A stretch of DNA of 64,000 bases from Heliocidaris tuberculata. Its lineage: Eukaryota > Echinodermata > Echinoidea > Camarodonta > Echinometridae. The DNA is taken from the NCBI GenBank assembly GCA_025618425.1, contig CM046847.1, forward strand, positions 6,851,146 through 6,915,145. The letters run 5' to 3'. Within the stretch, counting starts at the first letter, position 1, and every line of letters starts with the position of its first letter. Of the stretch, positions 57,101 to 64,000 are shown one piece after another. Position numbers and translations under genes: made by a program. Below the pieces are notes generated by a model, which searched no databases, was not told the DNA's origin, and was given only the letters and a program-made list of their open reading frames with translations.

Positions 57101-58118
57101 CTGATGAAGCCACCCTTATAAGACTAAATAAATAAAAAATGAAAGTACGTCACGGCTCAACACTAACGGGCACCAAAAATAATGTGCTACAAAAGAACAA
57201 TTTAATTATTTGTGAAAGTGCTTGCCACTTCTTCCAGGACAAGTCAACATGTCCACTTGGTAACAAGTCCAAACTATGCCTGCCAGTAACTATGCTACTC
57301 ACCAAGCTGGTTCTTCATCTGCATGCCTACTGAGTTAAGATGAGCCTTGGAGGTATAGATTCGATTCTTGGCTTTCTTGGACTGGATCAATTCCTTGGCT
57401 AGAATCTTGCACACATCATTTTGATTCTTCTTAGCAGAGTCTTTGATTGACCTTTTGACCTTTGCTTCTGCAACTTCAATGGCTGCCATAATATGACAAA
57501 AGAAAGGGGGAAATGTTTGAAGTGTGAAAAGCATGTTAATAAAATGAAAGTCCAACATTGTAAGTCATTATTTACCATAAAAATGGAATCAGATATAATG
57601 ATATCAATGGTTTTAGAGTTATTTAATCAGCAGTACAAATAAAATCTTTACATGTAAGTAGTGAAATTCATATCAACTTTGCCCTTTTTTAAAATACTAG
57701 TAAATAAATATAATTTTCTTAAATCTTTCAGGGATGTTTTTTTGTTTTTTTTTAATCTCCTGAAATCATTGATAGTTCAACTATTTCCATGACCAAGTGA
57801 AAATGTTAAATAATGCACTTAAAATAAATGAATGATGCAAACTGTGAAGCTATTCCAAAGTGTCACATGCAGTATCATAAACAATACAATAAATAAGTAA
57901 TACATAAAATATATTTCTCTGAGAAAAAAAATTGTATCATTTTTAATGCATATCAGTAAATCTGACATCCTTGAGTTCTATGAATTTTGAATCCTAACCA
58001 GTATTGTCATCCAATGTCAAGGAATAATTTCTTGTTTTGGATGAATTAATTACTCACATCTAATCTGCCTGTCCAGTTGGCGGCCTTCTTTTCTCAGAGC
58101 AGATGTCCATTCCCGTAC
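50033..58118 (-). CDS. CHMP3: Charged multivesicular body protein 3 (VPS24), exons 2-6
   Basis: ESCRT-III subunit; it polymerises on endosomal membranes with CHMP2/CHMP4 and recruits VPS4. Five minus-strand exons join in phase: 58058-58118, 57303-57482, 56020-56141, 51082-51190 and 50033-50178, about 205 residues. All junctions have AG acceptors and GT donors (GTGAGT, GTGAGT, GTTAGT, GTAAG). Recognisable parts in order: VREWTSALRKEGRQLDRQIR, basic helix AKVKRSIKDSAKK, KNRIYTSKAHLNSVGMQMKN, MEKSTSVMKAMQSLVKIPEI, AGIIEEMMDDTFESLDD, an acidic run, and the C-terminal MIM helix DLQAMQARLEALRS. The human protein is about 222 residues, so only the first coding exon (about 17 residues) is missing; I found no match for it up to 64000. 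Intron 51191-56019 is packed with transposons. Ordinary housekeeping gene, no defects seen. Confidence 0.95.
51191..52363 (-). other. CHMP3 intron, proximal part
   Basis: AT-rich intron DNA between the fifth and fourth CHMP3 exons found here. Nothing beyond ordinary intron sequence was recognised before the large inverted-repeat element at 52364. Confidence 0.5.
52364..54454. mobile_element. TA-flanked element with 40-bp inverted ends
   Basis: Ends starting TATATGTGACCCGGCACC and ending GGTGCCGGGTCACATATA are perfect inverted repeats of about 41 bp, including 'acaaaaccaccaaaaagtcg'. The TA-rich flanks suggest a Tc1/mariner-type TA target. The interior has no transposase frame and carries the nested octamer-unit repeat (53323-54250). 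Lies in a CHMP3 intron. Confidence 0.85.
53323..54250. repeat. Octamer-unit repeat element, 4-unit copy
   Basis: Four tandem units of about 146 bp start near 53535, 53681, 53826 and 53973. Each carries 'aaatttgcataaatttgcat' and the word 'cccccacccagccctatcag'. A (GGAC)n and (CA)n tract follows at 54130-54190, then 'cgaacttcgttcggcgggga'. The start 'gtccccgccggaagtgcag' mirrors the end. ATTTGCAT is the complement of the POU-factor octamer ATGCAAAT; two per unit give about seven exact sites. Confidence 0.85.
54585..55420 (+). mobile_element. LINE C-terminal fragment split by a MITE
   Basis: Before the MITE the plus strand reads LQNWAAHIVIRLD...LKSLHWLPINEMIPFKI, and after it DRTFTVTASKEWSNIPSFIK...FKKFLKSYLFLE with stop. 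Both are typical of the C-terminal end of CR1/Jockey-like LINE proteins. The TTAA MITE copy D (54747-55161) lies between, so the LINE was there first. Non-functional. Confidence 0.75.
54747..55161 (+). mobile_element. TTAA-type MITE, copy D
   Basis: 415 bp, TTAA at both ends (54747-54750 and 55158-55161), ends ttaaccctttaatgacagg and gtctcgaaagggttaa. Interrupts a LINE fragment in a CHMP3 intron. Confidence 0.88.
55450..55823. mobile_element. MITE with AAAGGGTACCAATCACC ends
   Basis: Left taaagggtaccaatcacc and right ggtggttggtacacttta are inverted repeats about 375 bp apart, similar to the element at 47565-47919. A further hairpin 'cactcagagcag...ctgctcggagtgc' lies just outside at 55963-56002. 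Confidence 0.6.
56142..57302 (-). other. CHMP3 intron
   Basis: AT-rich intron DNA between two CHMP3 exons. Short plus frames here have no recognisable product. No strong repeat was seen. Confidence 0.5.
57483..58057 (-). other. CHMP3 intron
   Basis: AT-rich intron; nothing beyond splice signals recognised. Confidence 0.5.
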
Positions 58119-58301
58119 CTGAAATGAATACAATCAAAAGTAAAGATAATAATAGATGTACAGGAAACTGCTATTCCTTTAGTGACTTTCTTCTCTTTCA
58201 TTCTTCCTTTCTGAATTGGGTTTTAGTCTTCTTTGTTTCCTTCTTCATCTTAAGGGGTTTTTTAAAAAAATTTGTTTGTTAAAGGGAAATCCAACCTTTA
58301 A

Positions 58302-59774
58302 AGGTTCCCTTCTATGAAATTCTAATTCTTGTTATTTTGTACATGATACTCATCTAAATTGAAAAATGACATCCGTTTGCAATGAATACGTATCTGAATA
58401 TTTTTAAAATAATATTTTCCCCACGTATTCAGGCCTAAACGAGTCTGCTAAGCTCCGCCCCCTTTTAAACCCCGAATTCTCGTTCTTCGAGCATGATTGA
58501 CGTGTGACGTCACAAACCGACATCGCCGGTGCTTGTTTACAATATCTTGCATATATCACGCGTGCAAACTAACTTGCAGTTATATACCACCTCGAAAACC
58601 ACCTCTAAATCGAAGTATGCCGCAACGCTGTGTCTTTGCAGGTTGCAGCAACATCACAAAGGAGGGTGTAAGTCTACATTTATTCCTCAAAGACCCAAAT
58701 ATTAGAAGAAAATGGACCTCAAAAGTGAAACTAACTCGCGTCAATTGGAAGGGGCCGAGTGACCGCAGTGTCCGTGTGTTCCGAGCACATTTGTGCGGAG
58801 GACTTCCTCGATAGTACGGGGCTGCATGCGGCGTTTGGCATCAAGAAGAGGCCGTCCCTGAAGCAAGATGCCATCCCCAAAATCAAACTTGATCTACGGT
58901 ATCTATTGATCATATATCTATTGATCAACTATCACTGTACCTACACTAACTTAGTCTACCGGTACTTATTATTCATAGCAGCACAATGAAAACATGCAAG
59001 GTAACAGGAGAGCTAAGGGTTTTCTGGATATCAATGTTAGAATTTACTAGAAACAAAACGCTACCACCCCATGCACCAGTAAAACCCTACCCAAGCCCAG
59101 GCCAGGCAGGGTCAGCAGGCGAACGACCGAACGGCACGGCGTGTACACCTGCGCACGTCGAGCTCACTGCCTCGATCAGCTATCAGCTCAGCCTCATCAG
59201 GACTGGGGCATTTTGCAAGCGCAAACAAGATTCATAATTGGTGGATATGCGTAAATTAAAATTTAATCGGCAATCTAATTATCAAAAGGAATTACTAGTT
59301 ATAATTCCCAAGTCTCCCGTCGATATCTTCTCCGTTATTGAAATCAGGGACGTCTCTGTCATATAATCAGAATCCGACATGTCTGGTTCAAACAAATACG
59401 GCCGTGCTCCTAATTCCTCTTTTATTTCTTCTGTCTGAAGAAGATGTTATCGTTCGTTGATATAGGATTTAAAAAAAAACTAAAATGAAGGGCTGTAATG
59501 GCACGAAGTCGAAGCTAGGATCTACACGAAGTTCAATAGCCTACATACACACTTTCAGCTTGCGTGGAGTCAAGCATTCTGAGTGTGACGTCACATGACG
59601 TCATCGATCGCTGGACCGATTTTCCAAAAATTTTAGGGGCGTTCCCAATTAATTTTTTATTTTCAAGTTTACAGATTAATGAATGGAATTCAGGTAAAAT
59701 GGTTGACAGATCTGGATTCACAGTAGAAAAGTCTACTAATTGAAGTTCCTTTGTAATTCCATAAAAGGGAACCT
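58302..59774 (+). mobile_element. THAP-domain DNA transposon, Kolobok-like
   Basis: 1473 bp flanked by TTAA (58298-58301 and 59775-59778), with inverted ends AGGTTCCCTTCTATGAAATT and AATTCCATAAAAGGGAACCT. Inside is a THAP DNA-binding domain (see 58617). A THAP domain together with TTAA targets is the combination known for Kolobok transposons. No transposase core is visible, so it is probably non-autonomous or a decayed copy. A caveat: similar text 'aagggaaatccaacc' just outside the left end resembles the start of the neighbouring MITE, so boundaries could be nested differently. Confidence 0.7.
58617..58905 (+). pseudogene. THAP-domain exon, frameshifted
   Basis: The first frame starts MPQRCVFAGCSNITKEGVSL, HLFLKDPNIRRKWTSKVKL and TRVNWKGPSDRSV: a THAP N-terminus with its first two zinc cysteines and the conserved tryptophan. 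The second half, SVCSEHICAEDFLDSTGL then FGIKKRPSLKQDAIPKIKL, carries the CxxH zinc pair and the closing proline motif, but in the frame shifted by one base. The shift lies around 58765-58785, where one extra base would explain it. Either a real frameshift (decayed gene), a sequencing error, or very unusual splicing. A possible splice donor 'ctacg|gtatct' follows near 58899. THAP domains bind DNA in transposases and their host-derived relatives. Confidence 0.75.
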
Positions 59775-59778
59775 TTAA

Positions 59779-60320
59779 GGGAAAGTCCACCCTGATATGA
59801 AACAAGTTGGTTTTAAAAGAAGCAGAAAAATGAAAGAAACAGATAAGTGAAGGTTGGAGCAAAATTTGCTAAGAAATAAGAAAGTTATGAATTTTTTGAA
59901 GTTGGAATCAAGAAAACACAAATTGGTAACTCCGTGACGTATCTTGCGAGCTCCTCTCCCATGTGCTCAGTACAGAAATTTCATAAATTTTCATTTTCTT
60001 AGTTTCTGTTGAAGGAATAAATTTGTTTCATACAGGTTTTGTGTAAAAACATATGAACAATGATTATATCCAAGGTGCATGTATGTTTGAATATTTTCTT
60101 CAGAGAAAATGGAAAATAATGATTTTGGGGATACAGGGCAAATGGGCAAGGAGCATGCAAGATATGTCACGGAGTTGCCTATTTGTGTTTAATTGATTAC
60201 AACTTCAAAAATTCATAACTTTCTTATTTCTTATAGTGTTTTGCTCAAACCTTCACTGATCTTTTTCTTTAATTTTTCTGCTTCTTTCAAACCCAACTTG
60301 TAATCAGGGCGGACTTTCCC
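59779..60320. mobile_element. Palindromic MITE, TAA-flanked
   Basis: Almost fully palindromic: left gggaaagtccaccctgat and right atcagggcggactttccc, with matching inner words 'gaagcagaaaaat', 'agaaataagaaagttatgaa' and 'actccgtgac'. Flanked by TAA at 59776-59778 and 60321-60323, as for PIF/Harbinger elements. It abuts the THAP transposon so that the TAA is part of that element's TTAA. A shorter relative ('caagcaataaaaaagttatg') follows at 60330-60480. Confidence 0.8.
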
Positions 60321-60539
60321 TAATAATGGCAAGTGTTCTGAAGGAAAGAGGAAAAATCAGAGGAGATTGCTGAAAGTTTGAGCAAAATCAGACAAGCAAT
60401 AAAAAAGTTATGAATATTTTAAAGTTGTAATCACTATGCATATGGGAATTTCAAATTGGCCAAATTGGCAATGTCACTATGATGTAGTGGCGGACAACTC
60501 CCCCATTTTTAATTTTCTTATAATATCTTCCTACTTTTG

Positions 60540-60715
60540 TTCTTTCCTCTTCTTTATGAAGTTCTAACTTTTTCTCCTTCCTCTCCTCCTCTTCTTCCTC
60601 TTCTTCTTCTTCCTTCTTCCTCTTCTTCTTCTTCCTTCTTCTTCTCCTCCTCCTCCACCTTCTTCTTCTTCTTCTCCCTGTCCTTCTTCTCTTCTTCTAT
60701 TTCTTCACCCTTTCA
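60540..60715. repeat. CTT-rich simple repeat
   Basis: Long pyrimidine tract of CTT/CTC units. The serine/phenylalanine-rich frame across it is an artefact. Confidence 0.85.
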
Positions 60716-60799
60716 TTAACTTCACTGACCTTGCTTTTGTCTGCGCAATAAAAGACTCTATTACCTTTTCTGTTTTTTCGTCTTCTTCAAATCTGCCTG

Positions 60800-63100
60800 C
60801 CTTATAGCACTTATACATGTACAAGCTTATCTGAAGATAACCTTGTACTCCAGACTAGCTTTTACGGGTGAATAGGCTTCAATAGTTTTTGTGTGTATCA
60901 GCGGGCCCTTTTCCAGTCTAGATCATTCATACATGAGAGGCAAATAATTATTTAAAATTTCACTTTCAACTCAGAATCCCCAAATTTGCACACTACGTAT
61001 AGTGGTCATATTGACCACTACGCGGGACGCGGGACGAATGCAAAAATACTAGTCATTTTCTATCGCATGTACTTAAGGTATGGGGGGAAAAGTAAGATAA
61101 ATGTTTAAAATACTTCCTTTCAAATTCAGCGCTGTAAAATCTCTTTCCTACCTTAAATGGCCGTTAGGAAGAACTTCTGATATTTCCAGCAAAATCCAAA
61201 TTAAAAATCATGTCCAAAACCTAAGAAATCCCCGCCAATTTTTTTCGCGATCGCATGTTGTTTTCCTGCTGCCGATGTTTTTAGACTAAATCCGCCGATA
61301 AAATTTTGTCCACAACGAAACTCGGTATCGCGTGCACATCGATCTCTACGATCGCACACACGGAAAATCGGGACTTACGTGTACGCGATAGGAACCGAAC
61401 TTTTAACGACCGAATTTTTTAGCGGGAGATGTCAGCGCCATGGAAATGTACACCATGACCTGCGATACCCCGTTTCGCCAGAAGTGACAGTAAATTACGG
61501 ATTTCATTTTTTGGAATTATCTTTTCCAACATCGGTGAGTTGAATTTATTGTATTTCATGAATATGTTGGTGTCGTTTTTTGTAAATTAAATGCCGATTA
61601 TGAGTGAATGTTGGTGACTTTTGTGCAGTGGTGTTTTGAAATTGTCGAGGTGGATGACTGCCTAGAGTCTACACACGAAGTATAGTAAAGTCGCTATGAG
61701 TGCAAATTTGTGGCACAGTTAGAGTTGAAAAGTCCCTGACTCAGGTAATCTAGCAAATTTAAGAAAATTAAATCTTGCTTAGAGCAATTTTGTTGTCTGT
61801 TTTTGACTGCTGCAACAGTGAATGTTGGACACAGTCCCACATAGGCAAGGGCCTATGAGTGGCCTCATACACTTACATGTACAAGCTTATCTGAAGACAC
61901 TTATACATGTACAAGCTTATCTGAGGATAACCTTGTACTCCAGACTAGCTTTTACGTGTGAATAGGCTTCAATAGCTTTTGTGTGTATCAGCAGGCCTTT
62001 TTCCAGTCTAGATCATTCATACATGAAAGGAAAATAATTATTTAAAATTTCACTTTCAATTGTGAATCCCCAAATTTGTTGCACAGTAACAGTTGAAGAG
62101 TCCCTGCATCAGGTAATCTAGCAAATTTAAGAAAATTAAATCTTGCTTAGACTTAGAGTAATTTTGTTGTCTGTTTGTGACTGCTGCAACAGTGAATGTT
62201 GGACACAGTCCCACATAGGCAAGGGCCTATGAGTGGCCTCATAGTTGAATGCGGGCTAACTTGGCACTAGGGCGAAGTCGGCCCTACCGGAAATTCGAGG
62301 CCGAGTTAGCCCGGAGAGGTTGAATCGATCATGAAATACCAATCCGTAAGGTTTCCTTTTGATTACTAAATACTAGCTAAGACCACACCACGTATAGTGG
62401 TCATACTGACCACTACGCGGGACGAATGCAAAAATACTAGTCATTTTCTATCGCATGTACTTAAGGTATGGGAGGAAAAGTAAGATAAATATTTAAAATA
62501 CTTCCTTTCAAATTCAGCGCTTTAAAATCTCTTTCCTACCTTAAATGGCCGTTAGGAAAAACTTCTGATATTTCCAGCAAAATCCAAAGTCAAAATCATG
62601 TCCAAAACCTAAGAAATCCCCGCCAATTTTTTTTGCGATCGCATGTTGTTTTCATGGTGCCGATGTTTTTAGACTAAATCGGCCAATAAAATTTTGTCCA
62701 CAACGAAACTCGGTATCGCGTGCACATCGATCTCTACGATCGCACACACGGAAAATCGGGACTTACGTGTGCGCAATAGGAACCGAACTTTTAACAACCG
62801 AATTTTTTAGCGGGAGATGTCAGCGTTCGTGGCGATCAGGAAATGTACATCATGACTTGCGATACCCCGTTTCGCCAGAAGTGACAGTAAATTACAGATT
62901 TCATTTTCGGAATTATCTTTTCCAACATCGGTGAGTTGAATTTATTGTATTTCATGAATATGTTGGTGTCGTTTCTTGTAAATTAAATGGCGATTATGAG
63001 TGAATGTTGGTGACTTTTGTGCAGTGGTGTTTTGAAAGTGTCGAGGTGGATGACTGCCTAGAGTCTACACACGAAGTATAGTAATGTCGCTATGAGTGGC
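60800..63100. repeat. Rearranged tandem duplication of a roughly 1 kb unit
   Basis: Three sub-blocks each occur twice with few differences. 'acatgtacaagcttatctga...ccccaaatttg' is at about 60815-60990 and 61905-62080. 'agtccctg...aggcaagggcctatgagtgg' is at 61730-61862 and 62100-62240. A 700-bp block opening with the hairpin 'atagtggtcat...tgaccactac' is at about 60998-61695 and 62392-63095. A 150-bp piece with 'cactagggcgaagtcggccc' (62243-62385) is present once. Both 700-bp blocks contain 'caacatcggtgagttgaa', a strong splice-donor-like site, so they may be non-coding first exons. Confidence 0.8.
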
Positions 63101-64000
63101 TAAGACTACGTTTTTAACCTTTCTTTTGATAGAATTGTATGAAATACTTATTTTGAAGATAAAATCTTGCAATTTTCTTAAGCTAATATCATATCAAAGT
63201 GACATTTTAGGCAGTTTATTCACAATTCACAGCTCGCATTCGCAATCGTCGTGCGTTGCACTCACTGACTCAGTGACTGGGTTTGGTACTCGGACTCGTA
63301 TCTGGAGATATATATTTTGATGAATGAATGACTGCAAAATTCCGTAGATATTAATCATGTCTCAAACATAAACTGAAACTAACAACCATTCATTTCATTA
63401 TATTATATTAGGCCTACTTCCATAAATTCTTGATGGATAACATTTTTTTACCGACTGAGGTTTTGCAAAATGTGCTCCGAGTCCATGCAAACACAGTGCA
63501 CGCTTCGCACGGCGATTGCGAGCTGTGTCGTGTGATTATCATTAAACTGTCTAAAATGTCACTTTTACATTATGTTACATCAAGAAAATTGCAAGATTAT
63601 CATCTGAGTATTTCATACTAGGGTGTCTGAAGGTTGGCCAAATACTGTCAGCTGTTTTTATGCTGAATCAGCACAAAATATGGCGCACAGTTTTTCAGCG
63701 TAAGGGTTTTTTCGAACTAACAAAAAAATGTGATCCCATTGGCAGTTTGAAATAAATTTGGTATCATATGATAGGAAATTATATTTCCTATCTTTTGGTG
63801 TTAAGGACAAATTGTATGCTTAATTCCTTCATTAAGAAAAACTGAAAAGGGATATGTTTAAAGTGACATCTCGGCAAGTTGTTGAGCTATAAACTTGTCC
63901 ATAAGAACTTAAGTAATTTGGAATGTTCCAAATTTGATTCTGCAGGAATTTTAGAGAAACTAATATGAGATCATGTTGCTATATCAATTTGAAAATGCCC
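63101..64000. other. Unannotated terminal DNA
   Basis: AT-rich with short frames only. No exon of CHMP3 or another gene could be supported. The missing first CHMP3 exon is likely beyond the window's end. Confidence 0.4.

Noticed and set aside
59533..59862. 109-residue minus frame across the right end of the THAP element.
   Set aside because: It crosses the element boundary into the adjacent MITE and shows no known domain.
58058..64000. Searched for the first coding exon of CHMP3 (MGLFGK-type start).
   Set aside because: No minus-strand ATG with a matching start and an in-phase donor was found; the ATG near 61435-61445 leads to an unrelated short frame.
1..64000. CRISPR arrays, bacterial operons, rRNA genes.
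   Set aside because: Nothing of the kind is visible; the window is animal nuclear DNA and its tandem repeats lack spacer/repeat structure.

Overview
The window looks like nuclear DNA of an echinoderm, most likely a sea urchin. Three things point there: intron-poor Toll-like receptor (TLR) genes arranged in tandem, a multi-copy AID/APOBEC-like cytidine deaminase, and AT-rich intergenic DNA full of short inverted-repeat transposons, microsatellites and degraded LINEs. Species cannot be set from the sequence. No bacterial or organellar features are seen.

Layout. (1) 0.2-7.65 kb: a TLR gene (+, 479-3136) facing an AID/APOBEC-like deaminase exon (-, 6020-6636). (2) 8.35-18.4 kb: two tandem copies of a non-coding block packed with mobile elements. 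(3) 18.4-20.4 kb: poly-C/poly-G low-complexity DNA with a large palindrome and a hAT-like insertion, then a TTAA-flanked MITE. (4) 20.98-22.26 kb: a third, gene-less copy of the DNA lying between TLR and deaminase. (5) 24.25-34.55 kb: a second full TLR/deaminase unit (TLR + 24536-27196; deaminase - 33692-34278), lengthened by insertions. (6) 34.7-42.5 kb: TA/CA microsatellites with a local duplication, a SINE-like tract, a 1.8 kb hAT-like element with a nested repeat, and a LINE reverse-transcriptase remnant. (7) 42.5-46.45 kb: the third copy of the block seen in region 2. (8) 46.45-49.3 kb: no gene recognised, small repeats only. (9) 50.03-58.12 kb: five exons of the ESCRT-III gene CHMP3/VPS24 on the minus strand, lacking only the first coding exon. 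(10) 58.3-60.3 kb: a THAP-domain transposon with TTAA flanks (Kolobok-like) abutting a palindromic MITE. (11) 60.8-63.1 kb: a roughly 1 kb unit duplicated with rearrangement.

The main biological point is the pairing. An innate-immune receptor and a putative DNA/RNA-editing deaminase sit tail-to-tail, and the pair has been duplicated as one segment, together with trailing repeat DNA. Both TLRs are full length. Both deaminase exons keep all zinc-site residues. Differences between the copies (insertions with target-site duplications and matching empty sites, and a nonsense change trimming one deaminase) let the order of events be read. No functional link between the two gene types is shown by the sequence; it is a hypothesis.
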